Of a stretch of DNA of 18,938 bases, positions 1 to 6,948 are shown in pieces. The DNA lies in contig CANQNA010000009.1 of the NCBI GenBank assembly GCA_947625005.1, positions 1 through 18,938 of the forward strand, written 5' to 3'. Position numbers and translations under genes: made by a program. Position 1 is the stretch's first letter. Every line of letters starts with the position of its first letter. Source of the stretch: an uncultured Bacilli bacterium (GTDB lineage: Bacteria > Bacillota_I > Bacilli_A > RF39 > UBA660). The notes under the pieces were generated by a model. It made no database searches and was not told the DNA's origin. It worked only from the letters and a program-made list of their open reading frames with translations.

Positions 1-69
1 GAAAGTTTAAATGTAGGAGTAGCAACTAGTATAATTTTAGCTAATTTTTCTCATAAAAAAACTGCTTAA
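1..69 (+). CDS. TrmH/SpoU-family RNA 2'-O-methyltransferase, C-terminal end (partial)
   Basis: Only the last 22 codons and the TAA stop lie in the window. The peptide begins ESLNVGVATSIIL, matching the conserved C-terminal motif 3 of SPOUT methyltransferases of the TrmH/RlmB group (typically SLNVSVATGILL), which forms part of the SAM-binding trefoil knot. Enzymes of this family methylate the 2'-OH of a ribose in rRNA or tRNA. The short tail after the motif ends in His-Lys-Lys-Thr-Ala. The stop codon lies inside the left part of the terminator hairpin. The fragment is too short to separate RlmB, TrmH and TrmL. The family call is fairly safe, the substrate is not. Confidence 0.7.
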   Translation, partial: ESLNVGVATSIILANFSHKKTA

Positions 70-80
70 GCAGTTTTTTA
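55..80. terminator. Bidirectional intrinsic terminator
   Basis: A perfect inverted repeat, AAAAAACTGC-TTAA-GCAGTTTTTT, runs from 55 to about 78. It has an A-run on the left and a T-run on the right, so it works as a rho-independent terminator in both directions. It closes the methyltransferase gene on the plus strand and the coat gene on the minus strand, whose stop codon (78-80) abuts it. Confidence 0.85.
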
Positions 81-533
81 AACACAATCTACGTAAGTAT
101 CATTTAAACATTTAACAACACAACAGCAACTTAAATCCATAGTGAAGAAACTATTAGTAGCAATAAAAGGAATACTATTACAACAACTTTCTTCTGGATT
201 AGGTGCAAGAACTCTGAAAGTAGCACAATTACCATCTAATTTTTCAACTCTAAAGACATTAGAACATTCGCCACTACAATTATTTAATTGTGGATTGGAA
301 CAAATTGTTGTTGATTCTTTACTTATAGGCATACTCCATGGAACACCGTTACCACAACAAGTATAAAGCATAACTGGTCTAGTATTGCAAACTAAGCAAT
401 TAGGGCCTCCACCAAGCATAGGTCTATCACAAGAATCTAAGCAACTTTCTGGGCAAGCATTTTGTTGAAGTATAAGTATTACTTTTAAAATCTCGGCAAT
501 ACAATTACCTTCATTTTCATTATTATTACACAT
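78..533 (-). CDS. cotZ: Spore coat protein, CotY/CotZ family
   Basis: A 151-residue protein with 20 cysteines and no signal peptide. The C-terminal half carries the CotY/CotZ signature: FRVEKL followed by CATFRVL near residues 93-108, then a hydrophobic/acidic strand and a terminal Cys-rich block (MDLSCCCVVKCL). Members of this family form the cross-linked crust or outer coat of Bacillus spores through disulfides. Length matches the family (about 150-160 residues). The ATG at 533 has a strong ribosome-binding site, AAGGGGTGA, 7 bases upstream (541-549, minus). A sequence resembling a sigma-K promoter lies further upstream. The gene stands alone, convergent to the methyltransferase. CotY and CotZ cannot be told apart here, so the symbol is a family label. 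Confidence 0.85.
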   Translation of the reverse strand: MCNNNENEGNCIAEILKVILILQQNACPESCLDSCDRPMLGGGPNCLVCNTRPVMLYTCCGNGVPWSMPISKESTTICSNPQLNNCSGECSNVFRVEKLDGNCATFRVLAPNPEESCCNSIPFIATNSFFTMDLSCCCVVKCLNDTYVDCV

Positions 534-564
534 ATATTATTCACCCCTTCATATATACTCACTA

Positions 565-591
565 TATTTTATGTTTTTTTGCTAATTTAGT
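565..591 (-). promoter_or_regulatory. Candidate sigma-K-type promoter for the coat gene
   Basis: On the minus strand, CATAAAATA (plus 565-573) fits the sigma-K -10 consensus CATAnnnTA. The dinucleotide AC (plus 590-591) lies 16 bases upstream, as in the AC...CATAnnnTA arrangement of Bacillus subtilis mother-cell coat genes. Transcription would start about 25 bases before the coat-gene ATG. The motif is short and the DNA is AT-rich, so chance is possible, but position and gene identity agree. Confidence 0.4.
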
Positions 592-616
592 GATTTTATT
601 TTTAAAAAAGTTATAG

Positions 617-634
617 TATAATAAAAATAGGTGA
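617..634 (+). promoter_or_regulatory. -10 element and ribosome-binding site for the EIIB-like gene
   Basis: TATAAT at 617-622 is a perfect -10 box, with only a weak -35 region 17 bases upstream (TTTTAT). AGGTGA at 629-634 is a ribosome-binding site 5 bases before ATG 640. It overlaps the in-frame GTG at 631, which argues for the ATG as start. The implied leader is very short. Confidence 0.45.
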
Positions 635-639
635 TTAAT

Positions 640-951
640 ATGTGGTGGCAATATTTAATAATATTTATCGTATTAGCAATAATATCCTTAATAATTATCA
701 AATTAAATAAAAAAAACTTTCATTTAGAAATTAATAAGTTGGTAAATTATCTAGGAGGAAAAGATAATATTTTAGATGTACAGGTAAATATGTCGAGATT
801 TAAAGTTACTTTAAAAGATGTTTCTATTGTTGATAAAGATGCTATTCAAAAATTAGGAGCTCAAGGAATTGTAGAAATTGATAACCAATTAAAAATAATT
901 TTTGGCCCTAATGCACGCCAGTTAAAAAAATATATAGATGATATTAAATAG
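640..951 (+). CDS. Membrane-anchored PTS EIIB-like domain protein lacking the catalytic cysteine
   Basis: A 103-residue protein with one N-terminal membrane segment (about residues 4-20) followed by a glucose-family PTS EIIB domain. It shows YLGGKDNI (37-44), the R53-F-K-V strand, a LKDxSxVDKxAIxxLGAxGIVEI block and an IFGPNARQLKKYI end. In active EIIB domains a cysteine in the motif D-A-C-I-T-R accepts phosphate from EIIA. Here the aligned residue is Asn50 (Q-V-N-M-S-R), so the domain should not carry phosphate. No EIIC or EIIA partner is adjacent. The role may be structural, regulatory or sugar sensing, which is inference. The start at 640 was preferred to GTG 631 because of ribosome-binding-site placement. 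Confidence 0.75.
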   Translation: MWWQYLIIFIVLAIISLIIIKLNKKNFHLEINKLVNYLGGKDNILDVQVNMSRFKVTLKDVSIVDKDAIQKLGAQGIVEIDNQLKIIFGPNARQLKKYIDDIK

Positions 952-981
952 ATTAGTTAAAAATATTTTGATAATAATTTT

Positions 982-1010
982 TTGACTTTTTTTAAAGAAT
1001 ATGCTAAAAT
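982..1010 (+). promoter_or_regulatory. Strong sigma-A-type promoter with extended -10
   Basis: TTGACT (982-987), a 17-base spacer, then TAAAAT (1005-1010) preceded by TG at 1002-1003, which gives an extended -10 (TGnTAAAAT). The start point should be near 1017, so the 1081 gene has a leader of about 64 bases. Confidence 0.75.
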
Positions 1011-1016
1011 ACCCTT

Positions 1017-1064
1017 CATCAATGGGGGTTGATGATAAATTATCCTTATTGTAAGGATTTTTTT
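1017..1064 (+). promoter_or_regulatory. Structured leader with terminator-like hairpin (possible attenuator)
   Basis: Two hairpins lie between the predicted start point and the gene. The first is CATCAA (1017-1022), loop TGGGGG, TTGATG (1029-1034). The second is ATCCTTA (1042-1048), loop TTG, TAAGGAT (1052-1058), which runs into seven T residues (1058-1064), the form of an intrinsic terminator. The ribosome-binding site GGGGGAAG (about 1067-1073) follows. A terminator between a strong promoter and a start codon suggests attenuation or a short RNA. It matches no riboswitch class I recognise. Confidence 0.5.
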
Positions 1065-1080
1065 ATGGGGGAAGCAAATT

Positions 1081-2097
1081 ATGGATAAAGAAGCACTTCA
1101 ATCATTTCATGAAATGATTACTACAGAATCTAATTCTGTAGTAATCATAAATAAATTAATAAAATTTTTAAAAAAATATTCTATAAATGAGCAAAAAGAA
1201 ATTTTAGAAAATATTTTAATATTATCACAACAAAATAATGATAATTATTTGAAAGAAATAAAAAAATTACAAGATCTTTTAGAAAAACAAAAACCAACTC
1301 AAATTACGAAAAAAGCCTTTATAGATGAAACTAAGCCTAAGAAAAAAGAAAAAATTCAATGTAATGATAACTTAAAAAATTATGCTTTAGATATTCAAAA
1401 AATAATATCTTTAAACGAAGAACAATTATTAGAATTTTTAGAAAATACTAATTCTGAAAATATTGATTATTATATTTTAGGATTATTAAACGAATTAAAA
1501 ACTTATCAAATGTTAGGTGATGAAGCTTATCTAATTAAAGATTTAGAATTTTTAAAAGAATTAAGAGAAACAACAGCAGAAATACAGCAAAAAATATCTT
1601 TATTAAAAGCCAAAAAAATGAATTTTAATGTAAATAGGGAAGAAAAAAAAGATACTAGAATTATTTTTCTTGAAACATCTTCTGGAAGAAATTATTTTTT
1701 CCAAGATATTGTTGGACTAGAAGCAAAATATTCTTCTTTTTCTAAGTTATTTCATGCTTTAAAACAAAATGATCCTTTAGATACTAAAAGATTTTATAAT
1801 AATCTTAGTCTTAAAAATGTTACAGAAACTCGCGATGTTCATAATCAAACTAGAATATTTTTTGATAAAATAACGGAAAATACTTATATTATAGTTTTAG
1901 GTTTAGTAAAAAAAGAAACCCAATCAGCAGGATATTATAATCAATTACTAAGTCGTTATAAATACTATGAACAAGTTAAGCCTCAAATTATAACATCTTT
2001 AAATAATCCAGACTTTATCTTAAGACAAGAAGCTTATCTAGAAGAAATAGAAAATCTTTTAGATTTACAAAGTAAAACAAAAAAGAAGGAAAATTAA
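1081..2097 (+). CDS. Hypothetical protein with N-terminal helical region and possible RelE-like C-terminal fold
   Basis: A 338-residue soluble protein, not recognised. Residues about 1-75 are helical and rich in Lys, Glu and Leu. A charged linker near 75-95 is rich in Lys, Thr and Pro. A second helical block (about 96-180) looks coiled-coil-like. Residues about 190-335 alternate strands and helices (RIIFLE, then a phenylalanine-rich helix with YSSFSKLF, then TRIFFDKI, NTYIIVLGLVKK). This order resembles RelE/HigB-type ribonucleases but is far from certain, and no antitoxin is visible. The start ATG follows a GGGGGAAG ribosome-binding site. The 3' end carries an A AAA AAG heptamer (2079-2085), and the TAA shares one base with an ATT that may start the next gene, so the two are tightly coupled or parts of one reading frame. 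Confidence 0.7.
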   Translation: MDKEALQSFHEMITTESNSVVIINKLIKFLKKYSINEQKEILENILILSQQNNDNYLKEIKKLQDLLEKQKPTQITKKAFIDETKPKKKEKIQCNDNLKNYALDIQKIISLNEEQLLEFLENTNSENIDYYILGLLNELKTYQMLGDEAYLIKDLEFLKELRETTAEIQQKISLLKAKKMNFNVNREEKKDTRIIFLETSSGRNYFFQDIVGLEAKYSSFSKLFHALKQNDPLDTKRFYNNLSLKNVTETRDVHNQTRIFFDKITENTYIIVLGLVKKETQSAGYYNQLLSRYKYYEQVKPQIITSLNNPDFILRQEAYLEEIENLLDLQSKTKKKEN

Positions 2098-2099
2098 TT
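2079..2099 (+). promoter_or_regulatory. Coupling or frameshift site at the junction of the two unknown genes
   Basis: A AAA AAG at 2079-2085 is a canonical -1 slippery heptamer in the frame of the first gene. A -1 slip moves ribosomes into the frame of the next gene, which has no stop from 2082 to 2160. AAGAAGGA (2083-2090) is also a ribosome-binding site 6 bases before an in-frame ATT (2097-2099). The A of that ATT is the last base of the TAA stop, the usual TAATG arrangement with ATT in place of ATG. Confidence 0.45.
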
Positions 2100-2159
2100 A
2101 TAAAAATATTTAAAAAAATTATTTTAAAAAGAAAAGCTAAATTAATAGAACAAGATTTA

Positions 2160-4037
2160 ATGCCAGATGAATTAAAATTTTTAAATAGTTTTGCTTATAA
2201 AAAAGGTTATGAAATAAAAGATCCTGAAGGTAATTTACTTTTTGAAGATATGGAAAAATCAGCATTTTCGGTAAATATATTGGTCAAAAAAAGCCTTTAT
2301 GATTTAATTTTATTGCATCATTTAACTACTGCTGATCTTACTTTAAAAGAGGCTCAAAAGGATGTTGATGAAATTAAAAATTTTATTGAAGAAATGAGTA
2401 CAATGTCTGTTTTAGATATTATCGAATTTTTGGACATATACTGCGATATGTGTTTAGAATATGGCGATAAGATAAATAGTATAGAGAAAGTTTTAAATTT
2501 AGATGATCCCAAATTAAAAATATCCCAAGATTTTTTAAAAAATTCATTAAATACTTATGGAGAAAAAGCTCTCCAAAGTCTTTGGCATTGGCTTTCAGAT
2601 TTACAATTAGTTCTTGATATTTATTTTGCTTTTCTTATAAAAGGAACGAAAAATAAATTAGAACAAAAAAAATTACAAGTAGATGTATTAAAGCCTTCAA
2701 CATATACAAAAAACTCTATAGATAATTTTATATCTTTTATAGGAAAAAACTTAAGTGGTGATTTTATAACATTTAATAACTATAAATCGAACTATGAAAA
2801 TTTATATGAAAAATTAAAAAGACAAAATAGAAAAAAAATTAATAACTTAGATTTATTATTAAGTGATATAGAAAATAAATCTTTAACTTATGAAAAAATT
2901 AAAAAATACAATTTGGATCCTGATATTTATAATTTAGCTTTACTTGCTCTTATTAAACAAAAAAATATAGATTATAAAAGAACTTATCAAACATATAAAT
3001 TATTAGCAGGACATAATTTTCATGAATTGGAAGTTCTATTTAAAGAACAAGGATATAATTTTAATCTTTTAACCGAAGAAGAAAAGGCAACATTAACAGA
3101 AATAGACGCAAAAAATATTTTGGCTAATCTTTCTTTTATAAAAAATAGTAGTCTTTCTTTTCTTCAAGAAGAAGATGAAGCCTTTGTTCCAATTTTAATG
3201 CTATCTCATAAAGATTTAGAGAAATTAGATAGATTTATTGCTAAAGGAGAATTAACACCAAAATATATTTTAAAAAATTTTGCAAAATTAAATTCTTCTA
3301 GTATTCTAACATTAACAACTAATATTGATTTGCTTAGAGGAGCTAAAGTCGACTTTAAGGCTTTAAATAATTATAATGATAATCTTTTATTAGAATTAAA
3401 TCAAAGTCTTTTAAATACGATTTTATATTATAACATTAATTTAAATGCTAAAAATATAAGACAATTTGCTTTTTTAGAAAACTCTAAGTTATTAGATATA
3501 ATTGATAATTTTATTGAAGTAGGTTTATTAAATCAAATTCAAAAGTTACCAAATTTAATAACATCTTCTAGTAAAAATGTTATTAAGAGAATAATTATAA
3601 TGCAAAATTTAGATAACTCTATTTTAAATGAACATGATACAATCTCTAAAAAGGTTAGAGATGGACAAAACTTTTATTTAAATGATACTGATTTGGATAA
3701 TTATGTATATCAAAATTTTGAAAATTTTATAGATCAGAACATGGCCAATACATTAAAAGAAAACGATAATATAGATATACTTTTAACATTGCCTGAAGAA
3801 TTAAAATTCATAGAGAATTATAAAATAAATAGTTATCATTATTTAATAAATAATAAAATATTTAGTCGATTAAAATTACTAAGATATTTAAATACTTTAA
3901 TAAATGCTGGATTTACTAATTATAAGGATATGTTATTTAATTGTTTAATATTCAATTATCCAGAGTATTTAAGTTTAGAAGATATTAACTTCATTAAAAA
4001 TTTAAAAGAAAATACTAAAAAGAAACAACTTTCCTAA
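2160..4037 (+). CDS. Large all-helical hypothetical protein
   Basis: 625 residues from ATG 2160. Translation probably begins earlier: no ribosome-binding site precedes 2160, while the frame is open upstream and well placed for an ATT start at 2097 (646 residues, basic amphipathic extension) or for entry by frameshift from the preceding gene. The protein lacks a signal peptide and clear membrane segments. It is rich in Leu, Asn, Lys and Ile and reads as a chain of short helices. Residues about 300-500 look like a degenerate helical repeat with a recurring pattern of hydrophobic helix, a turn with Asn or Ser, then a second helix. No catalytic motif is recognised. It is probably a scaffold or binding protein working with its upstream partner, which is inference from coupling. 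A terminator follows directly. Confidence 0.75.
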   Translation: MPDELKFLNSFAYKKGYEIKDPEGNLLFEDMEKSAFSVNILVKKSLYDLILLHHLTTADLTLKEAQKDVDEIKNFIEEMSTMSVLDIIEFLDIYCDMCLEYGDKINSIEKVLNLDDPKLKISQDFLKNSLNTYGEKALQSLWHWLSDLQLVLDIYFAFLIKGTKNKLEQKKLQVDVLKPSTYTKNSIDNFISFIGKNLSGDFITFNNYKSNYENLYEKLKRQNRKKINNLDLLLSDIENKSLTYEKIKKYNLDPDIYNLALLALIKQKNIDYKRTYQTYKLLAGHNFHELEVLFKEQGYNFNLLTEEEKATLTEIDAKNILANLSFIKNSSLSFLQEEDEAFVPILMLSHKDLEKLDRFIAKGELTPKYILKNFAKLNSSSILTLTTNIDLLRGAKVDFKALNNYNDNLLLELNQSLLNTILYYNINLNAKNIRQFAFLENSKLLDIIDNFIEVGLLNQIQKLPNLITSSSKNVIKRIIIMQNLDNSILNEHDTISKKVRDGQNFYLNDTDLDNYVYQNFENFIDQNMANTLKENDNIDILLTLPEELKFIENYKINSYHYLINNKIFSRLKLLRYLNTLINAGFTNYKDMLFNCLIFNYPEYLSLEDINFIKNLKENTKKKQLS

Positions 4038-4062
4038 ATTATTTAAAAAAGTTGTTTTTTTT
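4023..4062 (+). terminator. Intrinsic terminator after the two-gene unknown unit
   Basis: AAACAACTTT (4023-4032) pairs with AAAGTTGTTT (4048-4057), followed by more T residues to 4062. The left arm overlaps the last codons of the gene. It separates this unit from the Tad operon. Confidence 0.8.
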
Positions 4063-4074
4063 ATGAAATATCTA

Positions 4075-4083
4075 TGATATAAT
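4075..4083 (+). promoter_or_regulatory. Extended -10 promoter of the Tad operon
   Basis: TGATATAAT (4075-4083) is a perfect extended -10 element. The -35 region is only T-rich (TTTTTT at 4055-4060, 17-base spacing), inside the preceding terminator tail. AAGGGG (4095-4100) is the ribosome-binding site for ATG 4108. Confidence 0.6.
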
Positions 4084-4107
4084 TAAAACATAATAAGGGG
4101 TCAAAAT

Positions 4108-4455
4108 ATGAAAAGAAAAAAAGGACAAGCATTAGTAGAATTTATAATTATTTTACCAATTATTATTATAGTTTTATTAGGAATAATTGATTTTGGTTTA
4201 ATTTTATATAATAAAAATGTACTTGAAGCGAATTTAAGTGAGTCTTCAGAAATATATAAAAAAACTCAAAGTAGAGAAGAAGTAGAATCGTATTTAAGAA
4301 AAAATAATAAAAATATTATTTATAATTGGAGTGAAGAAGAACATTATCTTACTTTAGAATTAAAAGAAGATTATAATTTTTTAACTCCAGGGTTGAATTT
4401 AATTTTTCCTAAAGATTACAAAATAGAGGCAAGAAGGGTGATGTATAATGAATAA
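4108..4455 (+). CDS. tadE: TadE-like pseudopilin
   Basis: 115 residues. The basic tip and hydrophobic N-terminal segment contain GQALVEFIIILP, the TadE hallmark. A prepilin-peptidase-type site after Gly6 leaves Glu at +5 (Glu11), as in processed pseudopilins. One membrane segment (about 12-34) includes the family's DFG turn, and a small soluble domain follows. TadE-type proteins are minor pilins of the Tad/Flp (type IVc) apparatus. It is first in a tightly packed operon with tadG-, tadZ-, tadA-, tadB- and tadC-like genes. No separate Flp major pilin is seen, so this protein or an unlinked gene might supply the fibre. The next gene overlaps by 8 bases. Confidence 0.8.
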   Translation: MKRKKGQALVEFIIILPIIIIVLLGIIDFGLILYNKNVLEANLSESSEIYKKTQSREEVESYLRKNNKNIIYNWSEEEHYLTLELKEDYNFLTPGLNLIFPKDYKIEARRVMYNE

Positions 4456-4861
4456 AAAAGGAGTATCTTCAGCAATTTTTATAATTTTAATTCCAGCTTT
4501 TATGATAATAGCTGCTGTGGCAATTGACACGGGAATAGGTTATTATTATGAAAAAAAATTAGATAATGTAACAAAAGAAATTTTAACCGAAGTTATTGAA
4601 GAAGATTTAACAGAAGATAGATCTTATCTTCGAGCCAAAAATATTTATGAAAAAAATAAAATTGATACTGAATTTTTAAGTATTAAAAGAACTGAAGATA
4701 ATAAATTTACAATATATAATTCAACTAAACACTATTCATTTTTAGGAAATTTCTTTCATAATGGAACCCATCAATCCGCAATTGAAGCAGAAGGTTATAA
4801 AGATGGTAGTGGAGAAATTGTTATTACACTAAAAAAGGATCTAAGCGATGAAAGTAAATAA
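4448..4861 (+). CDS. TadG-like pilus assembly protein
   Basis: 137 residues with a short basic start, one membrane segment (about 6-28) and the AIDTG motif followed by an aromatic, helical region. These features match the N-terminal part of TadG-like proteins (usually AVDVG followed by a Tyr/Leu-rich helix). The long von Willebrand domain of full TadG is absent, so this is a short version or a second TadE/TadF-like minor pilin. There is no Glu at the expected +5 position. The ATG overlaps the upstream stop by 8 bases and is preceded by AGAAGGGTGA. The gene overlaps the next by 14 bases, so translation is probably coupled. Confidence 0.65.
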   Translation: MNKKGVSSAIFIILIPAFMIIAAVAIDTGIGYYYEKKLDNVTKEILTEVIEEDLTEDRSYLRAKNIYEKNKIDTEFLSIKRTEDNKFTIYNSTKHYSFLGNFFHNGTHQSAIEAEGYKDGSGEIVITLKKDLSDESK

Positions 4862-5609
4862 GGGGAAAAGCATTTGCGTTTTTGGTGGCAAAGGTGGTAC
4901 AGGTAAAACAACTTTAACTTTAATTTTAGCTGGTATGTTTGCTAATTTAAATAAGCGAGTTTTACTTATTGATTTTGACTTAACAGGAGGAGCAATCGCT
5001 CTTCATTTAAATAAAGAAAATACTAAAACAGTTTATAATTTGGTAGATGATTATAATAATCACAGGTTTACTAATTTAAAAAATTATGTAACTACTTATA
5101 ATAATCAGATAGATTATATTTCTGCTCCTAAAGATCCCAGACAAGCAGGAAAAATAGATAATCGATATATTGAAATAATTTTAGAAAAAGCTGTATTTTT
5201 ATATGATATCGTTTTAGTAGACACCAATCATTTTTTAAATGCTACTAATTTGTGTATTCTTGATCAAGTTGATAAAATTATTTTTAATTTGACAAATGAT
5301 CCTTATGATTTAAAGAATCTTCGATCTATAATTAGTATTTTTAATGATTTAAATATTAAAAAATATAAAGTACTTCTTAATATGAGTACAACTCAGCATA
5401 AACATTATTATTCTAAATATGATATTAAAAATATTATAAAATCAAATATTGATTATACTTTACCAAATAAACTTTTCTTAAAAAATATTGATGATTATGT
5501 TATAAATAGTGAAATTATTTCTTTAAATAAAGATTTTGCTACAAAACAAAAAGAAGCTTACACCACCTTAAAAGTAATTTGTGATGATATTCTAAGGGAG
5601 AGTGTTTAA
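4848..5609 (+). CDS. TadZ/CpaE-like ParA-superfamily ATPase
   Basis: 253 residues. A deviant Walker A motif, GGKGGTGKTT (13-22), the Walker A' motif with Asp42/Asp44 (LLIDFD) and a Walker B strand at IVLVD (121-125) place it in the MinD/ParA superfamily. In Tad operons the member between the pilins and tadA is TadZ/CpaE, which directs the apparatus to a cell site and binds ATP. The receiver-like N-terminal domain of classical TadZ/CpaE is missing: the protein starts directly with the ATPase fold. The start at 4848 has AAAGGAT upstream and overlaps the previous gene. A chromosome-partition ParA is unlikely because no ParB is nearby. Confidence 0.8.
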   Translation: MKVNKGKSICVFGGKGGTGKTTLTLILAGMFANLNKRVLLIDFDLTGGAIALHLNKENTKTVYNLVDDYNNHRFTNLKNYVTTYNNQIDYISAPKDPRQAGKIDNRYIEIILEKAVFLYDIVLVDTNHFLNATNLCILDQVDKIIFNLTNDPYDLKNLRSIISIFNDLNIKKYKVLLNMSTTQHKHYYSKYDIKNIIKSNIDYTLPNKLFLKNIDDYVINSEIISLNKDFATKQKEAYTTLKVICDDILRESV

Positions 5610-5610
5610 A

Positions 5611-6936
5611 ATGGAAAAAACTTTAATGGAAGAATTTGAAATTAAAGAGGAACAAGAAAAAGTAGAAATTATAAATGATTTTGATATATTTGATGATAAA
5701 ACACTTTTAGATAAATTAAGAACTAAAATTATTGGAAACATTATTGATAAAGATTTACCCGATAAAGCAGATTTAGAAACATTTATTAATGATGAGATAA
5801 ATTTAGTATTAGAAGGTTATGATTTAACTAACTTAGAACGTAGTCATATTTTTAATATGATTAATGATGAAATAAATGGTATAGGTCCTATAACTGAACT
5901 ATTGAATGATAAAAATATTACAGAAATAATGGTCAATGGGCCTCATGATATTTATGTAGAAATAGATGGTAATTTAATTAAAGATGAAAGTGTTTCATTT
6001 ATAAACGATGAACATATAATTAGAACTATTCAGAGATTAATTCAACCAATGGGAAGAACAATTGATTCTTCTAATCCTATGGTTGATTCTCGTCTTCAAG
6101 ATGGTTCCCGAATTAATGCTGTTATCCCTCCTTTAGCAGTTAAAGGGCCAGTTATTACAATTCGTAAATTTAAATCAGATATGAATAATATAGAAGATTT
6201 GTTGCGTATTGGTACTATGACTCCATATATGGCAAGATTTTTAAATGCTGCAGTTAAAGGCAAATTAAATATTATTGTTTGTGGGGGAACTGGAAGTGGT
6301 AAGACAACTTTATTAAATGTTTTAAGTTCTTTTATTGCCGATCACGAAAGAATAATAACAATAGAAGATGCAGCTGAACTAAAATTAAATCAACCACATG
6401 TAATTAATTTAGAAATTAAAACAATCAATTACAAAACTGAAACAGAAATTACTATTAGAGATTTAGTGCGTAATGCTTTACGTATGAGACCTGATAGAAT
6501 AATTGTTGGAGAGTGTCGTGGAAAAGAAGCATTTGACATGTTACAAGCTATGAATACTGGACATGATGGTTCACTTTCTACACTTCATGCTAATGGGCCA
6601 ATAGAGGCTTTAGAAAGATTAGAGACAATGATGTTAATGGCTGGTATGGAAATCCCTGTAAAGGCAATTAGAGAATATATAGAACATGCTATTGACTTAG
6701 TGGTTAACATTGAAAGAATGGCTGATGGAAAAAGAAAAATAACTAGTATCAGTGAGGTACTAGGAATTGAAAATGACACTATTAAAATCTCTCCTATATT
6801 TGAATTTATTCAAAAAGGATTAACTGTTAATAATGAAGTAAATGGAGAATTTATTTTACATAAAAAAACTCCAAAAGTAGTAGATAAAATAATTTCTCGA
6901 GGAATAAATGATTTAGAAGATATATTTCCTAGATAG
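5611..6936 (+). CDS. tadA: TadA/CpaF-type secretion ATPase
   Basis: 441 residues. It has an N-terminal helical domain and the CpaF region ([11 protein letters not shown], then ITEIMVNGP). Walker [10 protein letters not shown], is at about 225-233, the Asp box IEDAAEL is near 251, and Walker B lies in [10 protein letters not shown]. The His box [12 protein letters not shown] completes the PilT/VirB11 superfamily set. It hydrolyses ATP at the cytoplasmic face to drive pilin assembly. ATG 5611 was preferred because AGGGAG (5595-5600) is only one base from the in-frame GTG at 5602 but 10 bases from this ATG. One base separates it from the upstream stop. It is full length with all catalytic motifs. 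Confidence 0.93.
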   Translation: MEKTLMEEFEIKEEQEKVEIINDFDIFDDKTLLDKLRTKIIGNIIDKDLPDKADLETFINDEINLVLEGYDLTNLERSHIFNMINDEINGIGPITELLNDKNITEIMVNGPHDIYVEIDGNLIKDESVSFINDEHIIRTIQRLIQPMGRTIDSSNPMVDSRLQDGSRINAVIPPLAVKGPVITIRKFKSDMNNIEDLLRIGTMTPYMARFLNAAVKGKLNIIVCGGTGSGKTTLLNVLSSFIADHERIITIEDAAELKLNQPHVINLEIKTINYKTETEITIRDLVRNALRMRPDRIIVGECRGKEAFDMLQAMNTGHDGSLSTLHANGPIEALERLETMMLMAGMEIPVKAIREYIEHAIDLVVNIERMADGKRKITSISEVLGIENDTIKISPIFEFIQKGLTVNNEVNGEFILHKKTPKVVDKIISRGINDLEDIFPR

Positions 6937-6948
6937 AAAGGAGTAACT

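Noticed and set aside
142..366. Open frame of 74 codons on the plus strand
   Set aside because: It lies wholly antisense to the CotZ-family gene, has no ribosome-binding site and no recognisable protein character.
631..639. GTG at 631 as start of the EIIB-like gene
   Set aside because: The GTG is part of the ribosome-binding site AGGTGA that serves ATG 640.
1640..2097. Firm annotation of the first unknown gene as a toxin of a toxin-antitoxin pair
   Set aside because: The RelE resemblance is only in secondary-structure order. The protein is far too long and no antitoxin or operator repeat is visible.
6585..6779. Open frame of 64 codons on the minus strand
   Set aside because: It is inside tadA, whose reading frame carries clear catalytic motifs. 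It is a shadow of that coding sequence.
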